64,000 bases of DNA from Erysipelothrix tonsillarum DSM 14972 (GCF_000373785.1 NZ_KB892377.1:124001-188000), one strand, 5' to 3'. Positions 51,217 through 60,221 are shown, numbered from the stretch's first letter. The notes: generated by a model not told the origin, from the letters alone. Translations and numbers: made by a program.

Positions 51217-52311
51217 ATGAAATTAGTATATTTTACTTCAGAAAGTGTTACGGATGGTCATCCGGATAAAATATGTGATCAAATTGCGGATGCAATTTTA
51301 GATAAAGCGTTGGAACAAGATCCTTATTCAAAAATGGCGGTTGAAGCGACCATTAAGGATGATTTTGTTTTAATTTATGGGGAGGCAAATACCAAGGCAA
51401 TTATTGATTACGCTCAAGTAGCGAAAGATGTGATTGCAGATATTGGATACCCAGAAACTTATGAAGTGATGGTGAGAGTAAACAAGCAATCATCTCAAAT
51501 TAATCACGCTGTCGTATCGCAAGAAGATGTTGGCGCAGGCGACCAAGGAATTATGTTTGGGTATGCATGCAATGAAACAGAAAGCTATATGCCCCTTCCA
51601 ATTCACTTAGCACATGCATTATCGAAACGTTTAAGTGAAGCCAAAGCAGAAATCGATTGGTTGTACCCTGATGGAAAAACACAGGTGACAGTTGCTTACG
51701 AAGGCAATGAGCCTAAATATGTTCATACAGTACTTGTGAGTGCATCACATCACGCTGGTATTGATCATGAAACGATTGAAAAGACAGTGATGGAGTCCGT
51801 CATCAAACCTGTTATTGATGCAAAATGGATTACTGACGAAACACGTTTTATTGTGAATCCAAGTGGAGAATTTAGTATTGCAGGACCATTTAGTGATAGT
51901 GGTACAACAGGGCGTAAAATCGTCGTTGATAGTTATGGTGGATTTGGTCGTATTGGTGGAGGTTGCTTTAGCTCGAAAGATCCATCCAAAGTTGACCGTT
52001 CGGCTGCCTATTTTTCCCGCTATGTTGCGAAGAGTGTTGTTGCAGCTGGTTTGTGTGACAAAATTGAACTTCAACTCAGTTATGCGATTGGTTTGTCGGA
52101 TCCGCTTTCAATTCATATCGATACGTTCGGAACACATAAACGTCCCGAAGCTGAAATTTTAGACATAATAAAAGCCAACTTTGATTTCAAAGTCGGCAAT
52201 ATTATTTCGGAACTTGATTTGTTACGACCAATTTATCGTGCAACTGCAAATTTCGGCCATTTTGGCCGCGATGGCTTCCCATGGGAAGTGATTAAACCCC
52301 TTAAGTTTTAA
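51217..52311 (+). CDS. metK: S-adenosylmethionine synthetase
   Basis: MetK makes SAM from methionine and ATP. The 364-residue protein starts with YFTSESVTDGHPDKICDQIAD, and has the VVSQEDVGAGDQGIMFGYA loop and GGGCFSSKDPSKVDRSAAY. Conserved residues are present, although the last motif differs from the usual GGGAFSGKDPTKVDRS, and the protein is about 30 residues shorter than common MetK forms. The SAM riboswitch upstream gives direct feedback. Its 3' end overlaps tmcAL on the opposite strand by 11 nt. Confidence 0.96.
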   Translation: MKLVYFTSESVTDGHPDKICDQIADAILDKALEQDPYSKMAVEATIKDDFVLIYGEANTKAIIDYAQVAKDVIADIGYPETYEVMVRVNKQSSQINHAVVSQEDVGAGDQGIMFGYACNETESYMPLPIHLAHALSKRLSEAKAEIDWLYPDGKTQVTVAYEGNEPKYVHTVLVSASHHAGIDHETIEKTVMESVIKPVIDAKWITDETRFIVNPSGEFSIAGPFSDSGTTGRKIVVDSYGGFGRIGGGCFSSKDPSKVDRSAAYFSRYVAKSVVAAGLCDKIELQLSYAIGLSDPLSIHIDTFGTHKRPEAEILDIIKANFDFKVGNIISELDLLRPIYRATANFGHFGRDGFPWEVIKPLKF

Positions 52312-53368
52312 TGATGAATTCAGAGACTTCTTGTTTAAGAAGTCTTTTTTTTGTCTCGGGGTCTTTAGGTAATACGTAGACTTCTGTTGCCCGCAACTCT
52401 AGGTCTTTAAATTGATAATTCTTGAACTGGGTTGTGTAAGAAATCTTCTGATCCGATAGTTGCCGCAAATAGGTTTGACCTTTTGCGCTCATACCTAAGA
52501 CGCGCACTTGTTCTAAGGGTTGTTCAAGGTCTTTGGTAAAATTTAAAAGCAAATTCATTAAGGTTCGTTGAATGCGGGATCGCGTATAACGTTTTGAAAT
52601 GCACGCTTCAATCATTGCATCTAATGGGAGATGTCGATGTTTCATCAATAAATTTTGGATACCTTCTGAAACGAGGGATTTTTGACTCAGTGTTTCGGAC
52701 GTTTGAACGGAAAGTAAATACTGGATCAAAGGTTCGTATTCGTTGAGGGTATAGGTTGTTAGTGCATCAAGGTTTAAAGGGGTTGTATGGGATACCGAAA
52801 TGCCTTTTTGATGGGCTTTTCGGATGGCACTTGCGCTTGCGATGGAGCCGTCGATCCGTTCATCATGATAATGGTTGGTTCGTTGGATTGTTAGGGGGGT
52901 GATGCCATAACGCTTACAGGCCGCCACGTAATGCATCCCTAAAATATCATTAGCTCCATGCTGTGATGTGTTTGACGCATGTGCAAAAGAATGCCCTGCT
53001 TTTAATGCTGTTTTATCAAATTCGGGTAAAGAAGGGAGTGTATTGGTTTCAGATCCAAAAACAAGGGTGTCAACGCGCACGTGATTAAGCATTTCCACAG
53101 CTTTTGAGGCAAAGACATCAGCGCTTTGTAAGGTATAAAGGGTGGGAAGTTCCAAGACCAAATCGATGCCCGCATTCAGTGCAGCTTCAGTACGCACCCA
53201 TTTATCAATATATGCAGGCTCACCGCGCTGTACAAAATGGGGTGACATAACCGCAATTAAAACATCACCATGTGTGATTTCAAGGCTCTTTTGGATGTGG
53301 TAACAATGACCATTATGGAGTGGATTATACTCTACGATAATCCCGGTAGCTGTAAGTTTCTTTTTCAT
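52301..53368 (-). CDS. tmcAL: tRNA(Met) cytidine acetate ligase TmcAL (YlbM)
   Basis: TmcAL acetylates the wobble cytidine of elongator tRNA-Met using acetate and ATP. The 355-residue protein begins with TGIIVEYNPLHNGHCYHIQ, the HxGH-type nucleotidyltransferase motif. MSPHFVQRGEPAYIDKWVR and the later IDGSIASASAIRKA segment are also typical. No Shine-Dalgarno is seen before ATG 53368; an extended -10 (TG-A-TAAAAT) ends 5 nt upstream, which fits a leaderless message. Coding continues through the metK terminator. Confidence 0.92.
   Translation of the reverse strand: MKKKLTATGIIVEYNPLHNGHCYHIQKSLEITHGDVLIAVMSPHFVQRGEPAYIDKWVRTEAALNAGIDLVLELPTLYTLQSADVFASKAVEMLNHVRVDTLVFGSETNTLPSLPEFDKTALKAGHSFAHASNTSQHGANDILGMHYVAACKRYGITPLTIQRTNHYHDERIDGSIASASAIRKAHQKGISVSHTTPLNLDALTTYTLNEYEPLIQYLLSVQTSETLSQKSLVSEGIQNLLMKHRHLPLDAMIEACISKRYTRSRIQRTLMNLLLNFTKDLEQPLEQVRVLGMSAKGQTYLRQLSDQKISYTTQFKNYQFKDLELRATEVYVLPKDPETKKRLLKQEVSEFIIKT
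52324..52352 (+). terminator. metK terminator inside the 3' coding end of tmcAL
   Basis: AGACTTCTT (52324-52332) and AAGAAGTCT (52337-52345) around GTTT, then a T-run. It lies within the last codons of the opposite-strand gene. Confidence 0.9.
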
Positions 53369-53373
53369 ATTTG

Positions 53374-53382
53374 TATTTTATC
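53374..53382 (-). promoter_or_regulatory. Extended -10 of tmcAL, leaderless geometry
   Basis: Minus strand: TG (53382-53381), one base, TAAAAT (53379-53374), 5 nt before ATG 53368. Confidence 0.6.
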
Positions 53383-53431
53383 ACATATTCATGAAAAAAA
53401 TGTAAAAAACAAGGTAAGAAGTCATGAAGCA

Positions 53432-53440
53432 TGGTACAAT
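53432..53440 (+). promoter_or_regulatory. Extended -10 promoter of trmB
   Basis: TG (53432-53433), one base, TACAAT (53435-53440), ahead of GAGG and ATG 53467. Confidence 0.6.
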
Positions 53441-53466
53441 ATAAATATTAAAATGAGGATGATTGC

Positions 53467-54099
53467 ATGAGATTACGTAAAAAAGAGTGGAGTTCAGAAG
53501 TCTTTGAAACTTTTGCAGACTACACTGTCACAGAATTTGAAACAATTAAAGGAAATTGGAAGCAAGCACTTGGTAGTGACCTGCTTCATTTAGAAATTGG
53601 ATCGGGTAAAGGAGACTACTGGCACCAGTTGTCAGCATTGTATCCTGAACGCGGTATTGTAGCGATGGAGCGTGATTTCACGGCTTCTTCGATTGCTTTA
53701 AAAAAACTTGAGAATAATCCAGGGGAACATAAGAAATTCATTTACGGTGATGCCGAAAATTTAAATGAAATGTTTGCGCCCGGAGAAGTGGATGTGGTTC
53801 ACTTAAACTTTAGTGATCCATGGCCTAAAAAACGGCATACGAAACGTCGTTTAACGTATAAAGATAAACTTGATGAATATTACAGTGTCTTATCCGATAA
53901 AGGCGAAATTTGGATGAAAACAGATAATGTCGGACTCTTTAATTACTCCCTTGTGAGTGTTGGCCAACACAAGTTTGAACTTGTGGAAGTTGATGTTGAT
54001 TTCAGAAGTCATGAACATGAGGACCCATTTACAGAATATGAACGTAAGTTTCACGAAATGGGACAACCGATTTTCAGAGCGATTTGGAGGAAAAAATAA
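53467..54099 (+). CDS. trmB: tRNA (guanine-N(7)-)-methyltransferase TrmB
   Basis: TrmB makes m7G46 in tRNA. The 210-residue enzyme begins MRLRKKEWSSEVFE. It has the SAM-binding LHLEIGSGKGDYWHQL, the LNFSDPWPKKRHTKRRL motif, and a C-terminal TEYERKFHEMGQPIFRA, all diagnostic. Its stop overlaps the ATG of the M42 peptidase (TAATG). In Bacillus trmB lies in the ytmP-trmB-ytoP neighbourhood, which matches this peptidase next door. Confidence 0.96.
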   Translation: MRLRKKEWSSEVFETFADYTVTEFETIKGNWKQALGSDLLHLEIGSGKGDYWHQLSALYPERGIVAMERDFTASSIALKKLENNPGEHKKFIYGDAENLNEMFAPGEVDVVHLNFSDPWPKKRHTKRRLTYKDKLDEYYSVLSDKGEIWMKTDNVGLFNYSLVSVGQHKFELVEVDVDFRSHEHEDPFTEYERKFHEMGQPIFRAIWRKK

Positions 54100-55163
54100 T
54101 GTTGAATGAGAAACAATTAAACTGGTTTGAAACCTTGACGCAACTCGATGGTGTGAGTGGACATGAACATCAAGTTGCTCAATATTTACATGATGAATAT
54201 TCAAAATACACCGATGAAATTTTGCGTGATAATCTCGGTAGTATTATTGCGGTACGCCGTAGTAAAAAAGAAAACGCGCCCAAAGTGTTGGTATTAGGGC
54301 ACATGGATGAGGTTGGATTCTTGGTCCGTGAGATTACGGATACCGGGGTTCTAAAAATCCATCCTGTTGGGGGATGGTTTAGTCAAGTCCTTCTTGGTCA
54401 TCGTGTTCGCGTAACTACGCGTCATGGCGAAGTTTACGATGGTGCCATTGGAGCGACCCCACCTCATATGCTTTCAGCAGAAGATCGTCTTAAACCAATT
54501 CAGATTCCACAGATGACGGTTGACGTGGGTGCGACAACACCTGAAGAAGTTACCGCTATGGGTATTCAAATTGGCGATATGGTTGTTGTTGATGGAGGTT
54601 TTAATGTTCTTAACAATGGGAAACGGATTCTTGCAAAGGCATTTGATAACCGATACGGTTGCGTAATGGGACTTGACCTTTTAGATTCACTCAAAGATCA
54701 AGAACTTGATTACGATTTGTATGTTGGTTGTAGTGTGCAAGAAGAAGTGGGTTTACGTGGGGCGCAAACGGTTGCAAACTTAGTTAAACCGGATCTCGCA
54801 ATAATCTTGGATTGCTCTCCAGCCAATGATGCATTAGATTCTAAAGCAATTGGTAAACTTGGAGCAGGAGTTCTTGTTCGTGTTATGGACGGGAATATGA
54901 TTGCAACGAAGGATTTAATTTATAAATTTGTTGATATTTGTGAAGCACACGATATTAAACATCAATTCTATTTCTCGCCCGGAGGTACGGATGCTGGAGC
55001 AGTGCATAAGTCAAATTCAGGTGTAAAAACCCTAACGTGCTGTCTATGTGCCCGTAACATCCATACATCCAGCTCAATTTTGGATACCGATGATTATCTT
55101 GCGGCAAAAGAAGCATTGATTCACTTTATCGATATGAAGACATGGGGTGATGTCATTGCGTAA
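54099..55163 (+). CDS. M42 family metallopeptidase (glutamyl/leucyl aminopeptidase, YtoP-like)
   Basis: The 354-residue protein is a dinuclear zinc aminopeptidase by motif: VLVLGHMDEVGFLV (His and Asp), KAFDNRYGCVMGLDLL (bridging Asp), VQEEVGLRGAQTV (catalytic and metal Glu) and FSPGGTDAGAVH. M42 enzymes form large tetrahedral shells that trim peptides in the cytosol. ATG 54099 overlaps the trmB stop and lies after GGAGG, so the two are coupled. It overlaps the lipoprotein gene by 14 nt. Confidence 0.94.
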   Translation: MLNEKQLNWFETLTQLDGVSGHEHQVAQYLHDEYSKYTDEILRDNLGSIIAVRRSKKENAPKVLVLGHMDEVGFLVREITDTGVLKIHPVGGWFSQVLLGHRVRVTTRHGEVYDGAIGATPPHMLSAEDRLKPIQIPQMTVDVGATTPEEVTAMGIQIGDMVVVDGGFNVLNNGKRILAKAFDNRYGCVMGLDLLDSLKDQELDYDLYVGCSVQEEVGLRGAQTVANLVKPDLAIILDCSPANDALDSKAIGKLGAGVLVRVMDGNMIATKDLIYKFVDICEAHDIKHQFYFSPGGTDAGAVHKSNSGVKTLTCCLCARNIHTSSSILDTDDYLAAKEALIHFIDMKTWGDVIA

Positions 55164-55854
55164 GTTAATGACTGCACTCGTGCTTTTGCTTCTCGTAAGT
55201 GGATGTACACCGGCAGCTGTAGATTATGATGAACTTGTTAAGGGTGCACTCAGTCGTCCAATGCCTCAAGCAACGAATCATAATAAAAAGTATTATCGCT
55301 ATTATCTTTTACCCGATGTAGGGATCAAACAGTCCACTCAGATATCAACATTATATGAGATTGATCGAAAACCAATTATGTTGGATCTTGATGTTGCGAA
55401 TATCGTTGCAAAGCGTTATTCAGAAATTTCGGGAAATGCACAAGCGGAAAATGAACGCGATCAAAAAGATGCGGATAAAATTCAATTTTCGTCGCTCATT
55501 AAAGAGGAAGCTACATCGTATCGTACGATGGGGACCTATATCGACGGTCAAGATGTAGAACAGCATTTTATTTTTAGTGTTGTGGATTTAGAAAAAAATA
55601 AGGCAGTCGTCTTAGAAAATGGAAAAGTGGATATGATGGCGATTGTGAATGATGCCAATATCGAAATGATTGTTCAATCCATGTTTACGACGATGCGTAG
55701 CATCACCGTAAATGAGGATTTAGTCGTTCAAGATTTTTCAAAGAAAGATATTATTACGTATCATGAGCGTTATGAAGAATTCTTTGAGCATGCGATACCC
55801 GAGTCAGGAGCAATCTCGGATATAATTGATAAGACAGCTCCGAAAGAGGAGTAG
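55150..55854 (+). CDS. Predicted lipoprotein of unknown function
   Basis: The 234-residue protein has a type II signal peptide with lipobox LVSGC (MTALVLLLLVSGCTPA), so it should be lipid-anchored outside the membrane. The mature part is mixed alpha/beta with YYRYYLLPDVGI and YIDGQDVEQHFIFSVVD. I do not recognise a family. It overlaps the peptidase gene and is followed by the ISPMYG gene, in the stretch where Bacillus has ytzB, ytpP and ytpQ. Start ATG 55150 is chosen over GTG 55147. Confidence 0.75.
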   Translation: MSLRKLMTALVLLLLVSGCTPAAVDYDELVKGALSRPMPQATNHNKKYYRYYLLPDVGIKQSTQISTLYEIDRKPIMLDLDVANIVAKRYSEISGNAQAENERDQKDADKIQFSSLIKEEATSYRTMGTYIDGQDVEQHFIFSVVDLEKNKAVVLENGKVDMMAIVNDANIEMIVQSMFTTMRSITVNEDLVVQDFSKKDIITYHERYEEFFEHAIPESGAISDIIDKTAPKEE

Positions 55855-55877
55855 GATAGAAAGGTAGAGGTAGTAAC

Positions 55878-56513
55878 ATGTTTCGTCGTTTAGCATCAGT
55901 TTTATTTAAAGAAGAAGAAATTGTCATTGAAGAAGAAATTTCTGATCATGTAGGTGAAGTGGAAATTCCCGAGTTGAAACCAATTCTTCCCAAAGAAAAG
56001 AAAATTGTCGAAAAAGCAAAAACCGTAACAGTGAACGTTGAAGAAACGGATCCTGTTATTAGCGAAAAACCTATTACTGATATGACTCCCGATGATGCTG
56101 TGAATGCAGCCAATGAGTCAAACCGTAAATCACGCATGATTACGGCTGATGATGATTTAGCAAAACGTAAAATGGAGCGTGCTAAAACAGCACGGACTCC
56201 TGAAAGAGAAGTTAAAAAGTTCGAGTACCAAAGAAAAGATATTATTAGTCCGATGTATGGCGGTCCTTCACAACCATCAGAACCATTGGATGTTCCAAAT
56301 AAGAAAAAAAGTGCCAAGCATGTGCCGGTAGCTGAAGTTATCAGTCCGATGTATGGTAAGGTACAGGAAGAATCAAAAGCTGAAGGACGTAAAATCGATG
56401 AGTCGCTCATGGATTTACGTGTGGATGACATTATCTCAAATGAAGAAAAAGGAGAATCTGTACAGGTTTCTCTATATGATTATTTAGAAGGAATTGATGA
56501 GCATGAAGAATAA
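55878..56513 (+). CDS. Acidic, mostly disordered protein with two ISPMYG motifs and an N-terminal amphipathic helix
   Basis: The 211-residue protein begins MFRRLASVLFKEEE, a possible membrane-targeting amphipathic helix. It continues with a low-complexity acidic/lysine region and has ISPMYG at 123-128 and 155-160. The acidic C-terminus ends VSLYDYLEGIDEHEE. There is no enzymatic domain. It lies directly before murC, the position of the DNA translocase sftA in Bacillus, but there is no ATPase part. I recall similar SPxYG motifs in SftA N-terminal regions. A cell-division adaptor role is speculation. It overlaps murC by 11 nt. Confidence 0.6.
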   Translation: MFRRLASVLFKEEEIVIEEEISDHVGEVEIPELKPILPKEKKIVEKAKTVTVNVEETDPVISEKPITDMTPDDAVNAANESNRKSRMITADDDLAKRKMERAKTARTPEREVKKFEYQRKDIISPMYGGPSQPSEPLDVPNKKKSAKHVPVAEVISPMYGKVQEESKAEGRKIDESLMDLRVDDIISNEEKGESVQVSLYDYLEGIDEHEE

Positions 56514-57822
56514 ACCAATTTATTTTATTGGTATTAAAGGAACAGGTATGGCTGCTTTAGCCCGTATTTGTTATAACATGGGTCATGATGTAATGGGATC
56601 TGATATTGAGCGTCATTTTTTTACTGAAGATGCGCTCCGTGAATTAAATATTCCTATTCTCCCATTTAATAAAGATAATATTAAAGATAATATGATCGTT
56701 ATTATTGGAAATGCATTTTTAGATGACCATGAGGAAGTTCAAGCAGCGAAGAATAACCCAACGGTTGAAACATATCGTTACCATGAGTACCTTGGAATCA
56801 TTATGGATTCTTATCGTACAATCGCCGTTAGTGGATCGCATGGGAAAACCACGACGACGACATTGCTTCGCGATATGCTCAGTTATTCAAAGGAAACCGG
56901 TTATTTGATTGGTGACGGTCGGGGTGACCTACAACGTGACGATGAATATTTTGCTGTTGAGGCATGTGAATTCCGTCGTCATTTCTTAGCATATAAACCG
57001 AAAATTGCAATCATGACCAATTTTGAAATTGACCATGTCGATTATTTTAAATCGGTCGAAGATTATTTAGCCGCTTTTAAAGAATTTGCCGAAAATGTTG
57101 AATCGTTAATTGTCGTGTGGGGTGATGATCCTCATTATCCAGAATTGTCATTTGCTGTTGAAACGTGGACGTATGGATTTGGGGAAACCAACAAAATTCG
57201 TGCAACTGAAATTGAAAAAACGACAACACACAGCATCTTTAACGTTTTGATGGATGGCAAAATGATACACCGTTTTGAATTACCCATCGTCGGTGATCAT
57301 ATGATCTTGGATGCTTTAGCTGTTATTGCAGTGGGATTGTATGAAGGCATTGAGCCAGGAGATATTGAAGCAGGGCTTCAAACGTTTACAGGGGCGAAGC
57401 GTCGCTTTGTCATCGATGAAGGCAAAGACAATATTTATATCGATGATTATGCCCATCATCCAACAGAGGTGCGTGTAACATTAGAAGCTGCACGGACACG
57501 CTATCCCGATCGAAAGATTGTGGGTATTTTTAAACCGCACCGTGTAGGTCGTGTATACTATTTTGCCGATGAGTTTGCGGATGCATTGAATCTTGCGGAT
57601 GAGGTTTGTCTTTGTCCGTTTACAAGTATCGATGATGCTGAAGAAGGCATTGATATCGATATTACTTACTTGCAAGACCGCATTAAAGGCAGTCATATTG
57701 TGGAGTTAAATGATAATGACTTAGACATACTAGAGTCATTTGGACCTGCGGTATATGTGTTTATGAGTTCAAAAGATATTTATGATCTTAAAGATGCATT
57801 GAAAGTACGTTTCAATGATTGA
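56503..57822 (+). CDS. murC: UDP-N-acetylmuramate--L-alanine ligase MurC
   Basis: MurC adds the first amino acid to UDP-MurNAc. The 439-residue ligase begins with IYFIGIKGTGMAALARICY, and has the ATP loop VSGSHGKTTTTTLLRDML, NFEIDHVDYFKS and the C-terminal IDDYAHHPTEV motif with IVGIFKPHR. The start ATG 56503 is preferred by its family N-terminus, although ATG 56497 is closer to AAGGA. It overlaps the ISPMYG gene by 11 nt. The order murC-ytxG-ytxH-ccpA is the Bacillus order. Confidence 0.95.
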   Translation: MKNKPIYFIGIKGTGMAALARICYNMGHDVMGSDIERHFFTEDALRELNIPILPFNKDNIKDNMIVIIGNAFLDDHEEVQAAKNNPTVETYRYHEYLGIIMDSYRTIAVSGSHGKTTTTTLLRDMLSYSKETGYLIGDGRGDLQRDDEYFAVEACEFRRHFLAYKPKIAIMTNFEIDHVDYFKSVEDYLAAFKEFAENVESLIVVWGDDPHYPELSFAVETWTYGFGETNKIRATEIEKTTTHSIFNVLMDGKMIHRFELPIVGDHMILDALAVIAVGLYEGIEPGDIEAGLQTFTGAKRRFVIDEGKDNIYIDDYAHHPTEVRVTLEAARTRYPDRKIVGIFKPHRVGRVYYFADEFADALNLADEVCLCPFTSIDDAEEGIDIDITYLQDRIKGSHIVELNDNDLDILESFGPAVYVFMSSKDIYDLKDALKVRFND

Positions 57823-57847
57823 AAACTTTTTCATTTAAAGTTATAAT
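57819..57847 (+). promoter_or_regulatory. Promoter of ytxG-ytxH-ccpA
   Basis: TTGAAA (57819-57824), 17 bp, TATAAT (57842-57847). The -35 overlaps the murC stop codon. Confidence 0.82.
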
Positions 57848-57867
57848 GACATTAGAGAGGTGATATG

Positions 57868-58290
57868 ATGGATGCATTAATTCAGAATTTACGTGAAGTA
57901 TCAATTTTAATTGCACCAATTGTAGGTGTGATTTGTTTAATAATATTGGCAATGATTTTATATCGAATCTATGTAGTTGTGAGGGATTTGCCGAAAACAA
58001 TTGACCGTGTCAACGGTGTTATTGATTCGACACAAAGTTCAGTAGATCAGCTTCAAGCACCTTTGAATACTTTGAACAATGTCACAAATACAGTGGATTT
58101 AGTTAACCAATCGGCCGTGAATGCGGTCAGTTCCGTAGCGAGTTATGGCGCTAAACATTCCGATGCCATCGTAAGTTGGACTAAAGATTTCATGGATAAG
58201 CGACGCAATGGACGCAATCCTGAAGAAAAAGACGGTAATGAAACTGTAGATAACAGTGAAAAAGAGGAGGATTTTGGTATCTATGAGTAA
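57868..58290 (+). CDS. YtxG-like DUF948 membrane protein
   Basis: The 140-residue protein has one N-terminal helix (about 14-36, LIAPIVGVICLIILAMILY), then a heptad-like region (VRDLPKTIDRVNGVI and QSSVDQLQAPLNTL) typical of DUF948. A charged tail follows. In Bacillus ytxG is a general-stress gene next to ytxH and ccpA, and the same order holds here. The function is unknown. ATG 57868 is 7 nt after GAGAGG, and ATG 57865 is a second option. Confidence 0.8.
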   Translation: MDALIQNLREVSILIAPIVGVICLIILAMILYRIYVVVRDLPKTIDRVNGVIDSTQSSVDQLQAPLNTLNNVTNTVDLVNQSAVNAVSSVASYGAKHSDAIVSWTKDFMDKRRNGRNPEEKDGNETVDNSEKEEDFGIYE

Positions 58291-59164
58291 ATATGATGAA
58301 TTATTAAACGAGCTTGTATATCAAATTGACGATGTTGTGTATAACTTTTATAGCCAAAGCAACGAAATCATCGCAACTAAAAATGGACAAGAGCGTCTCT
58401 TAACATTTAGAGATAAGACTCTCAACACGATTAATGATATGAATGTACGCTCGTTAGAAATTATTGCGGATTTTAAAAACAGTGAATTAATTCAGGAACG
58501 TGCAGAGCACTTACTTCAAAAGAATAAAGACATTGTAAATTCGAGTTTGGACGTGTTGCGTGCAGCACCTGAACGCAATGAATTTTTAGATGATTTAGGA
58601 AATCTTGCAACCGGTATTTATGAATCTGCGAAAACAACATTTCAAAAAGTAAAAGAGTCTGAAACGTTTGATCGCTTTAAAGAAAGTGCAATGCAAGGTC
58701 TTAAAAAAGTACAAAAAGGATTGGATGATTTTGCGAAACATCCAAATGTTGTAAAAGGAACTGAAATTGTAAAAGAAAAAACAAAAGAAGCTGTGGATGC
58801 TGGAAGCCAGATCGTAAAAGAGACATCAAAGAGTGTCAATGACTGGGTATCTGAACAAGAATTAAAAGCAAAAGCAGAAAAAGTATCAAAAGAAGTCCAT
58901 GAAGGTGCTGAAACTGTTAAGGTGAAAGTTCATGATGGCGCTGAAAAGGTCGAAGATTATGTGGATCAAGCGGCTGATACAGTTGAGGATAAAGCAAAAG
59001 AATTTGAAGCTGATGCAGTCAATTTCTTAGATACTCTGGAAGAAGAATCAGACCAAGTATCGAAAGATATGGAAACATCCTCAAACATTGTAGCGGAAGC
59101 AGAAAAACAAGTTCGCGAACTTGATAAAAAATTAGATGATGTAAAAGAGGATGAAGAACTATGA
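58283..59164 (+). CDS. YtxH-like coiled-coil protein with LEA-type repeats
   Basis: The 293-residue protein has no obvious membrane segment. Its second half consists of 11-residue-like amphipathic repeats (VKEKTKEAVDAG, VSKEVHEGAETV, VKVHDGAEKVEDYV, VEDKAKEFEADA), as in apolipoprotein or LEA-type proteins. It is placed between the YtxG-like gene and ccpA, as ytxH is in Bacillus, but is much longer than ytxH. ATG 58283 overlaps the ytxG-like stop, and its own stop overlaps ccpA by 4 nt, so the three genes are translationally coupled. A stress-protection or scaffold role is a guess. Confidence 0.75.
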   Translation: MSKYDELLNELVYQIDDVVYNFYSQSNEIIATKNGQERLLTFRDKTLNTINDMNVRSLEIIADFKNSELIQERAEHLLQKNKDIVNSSLDVLRAAPERNEFLDDLGNLATGIYESAKTTFQKVKESETFDRFKESAMQGLKKVQKGLDDFAKHPNVVKGTEIVKEKTKEAVDAGSQIVKETSKSVNDWVSEQELKAKAEKVSKEVHEGAETVKVKVHDGAEKVEDYVDQAADTVEDKAKEFEADAVNFLDTLEEESDQVSKDMETSSNIVAEAEKQVRELDKKLDDVKEDEEL

Positions 59165-60156
59165 AACGTGTAACAATTTATGATGTAGCGAAAGAAGCTG
59201 GGGTATCACTCGCTACTGTATCACGTGTTATTAATGGACTTGAAATTGTTCGTGAAGAAACACGTGTGAAGGTAGAAACAGCAATCGACAAATTAGGGTA
59301 TAAACCCAATGCCATTGCTCAAGGCCTTGCTTTACAAAAAACTACGACTATTGCGTTACTCGTACCAGAAGCAAGCTTTGGTTATACCGGTCAAATCATT
59401 AATGGTTTGATCGATGTTGCGAAAATTTATAAATACAACATTATGCTCCATACGATGACTGAAGGTATCGTGGACATTAAAGATGTGATTGATGATATTA
59501 TTAAATCACGTGTTGATGGTGTAATTATTTATAATGATAAATTAATGGAAAATGAATTGGCAGAATTGAATAAGTATCAATTCCCAATTGTTATTATCGG
59601 AAATAAAATGTCAGACAAACAGATTTCATCGGTTTATGTGGACATTGAGAAAGCCGTATATGAACTAACAATGCAAAAAATCCAAACTGATCCAACCAAT
59701 CGTGTGGCTGTAATCCAAGACCGTAAAAATGATTTCACTACAAATCAAATGGTATCAGGAGTACAACGTGCATATCAAGAATTAGGAATCGACGATGATG
59801 GTTATATTGAAATTCCTTTAGAATACCGTCGTTCTTATGACTATTTCTTAGATCACATTGAAAATATGGATTATAATTTCTTGATTGCTAACCGTGATTC
59901 ACAAGCGATTTCTGCGATGAATGCTGCGCATGAACGAAATATGAATATTCCGGAAGACCTCGAAATTGTATGTCTGATTGACACGAAATATAATTCAATG
60001 GTTCGTCCACGATTATCCAGTTTCGCAATTCCATCTTATGATTTAGGTGCTGTTGCGATGCGTGTCCTCACAAAAATGTTAAATGAGGATGAAGTAGAAG
60101 ATAAAGAAATTGAGTTAAGTTATCTTTATACACCACGACAATCAACAAAAAATTAA
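59161..60156 (+). CDS. ccpA: Catabolite control protein A (LacI/GalR family)
   Basis: CcpA represses or activates carbon-use genes at cre sites when bound to HPr-Ser-P. The 331-residue protein has the LacI helix-turn-helix TIYDVAKEAGVSLATVSRVI and hinge region YKPNAIAQGLA, then a periplasmic-binding-protein-like effector domain (IALLVPEASFGYTGQIINGL to YTPRQSTKN). The order and HTH support CcpA rather than a sugar-specific repressor. The next gene carries a cre box (60256-60269), consistent with an intact system. Confidence 0.92.
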   Translation: MKRVTIYDVAKEAGVSLATVSRVINGLEIVREETRVKVETAIDKLGYKPNAIAQGLALQKTTTIALLVPEASFGYTGQIINGLIDVAKIYKYNIMLHTMTEGIVDIKDVIDDIIKSRVDGVIIYNDKLMENELAELNKYQFPIVIIGNKMSDKQISSVYVDIEKAVYELTMQKIQTDPTNRVAVIQDRKNDFTTNQMVSGVQRAYQELGIDDDGYIEIPLEYRRSYDYFLDHIENMDYNFLIANRDSQAISAMNAAHERNMNIPEDLEIVCLIDTKYNSMVRPRLSSFAIPSYDLGAVAMRVLTKMLNEDEVEDKEIELSYLYTPRQSTKN

Positions 60157-60158
60157 TG

Positions 60159-60181
60159 AGACCCATTTGGGTCTTTTTTTT
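60159..60181 (+). terminator. Intrinsic terminator after ccpA
   Basis: AGACCC (60159-60164) and GGGTCT (60169-60174) around ATTT, then eight Ts. Confidence 0.92.
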
Positions 60182-60221
60182 GTATCTTAATGTTTTTACC
60201 CAAAATCATATGATTTGTGAC

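Noticed and set aside
55946-56431. Long minus-strand open frame opposite the ISPMYG gene
   Set aside because: Low-complexity serine-rich shadow of an acidic/lysine-rich gene; no ribosome binding site and the + frame fits the operon overlaps.
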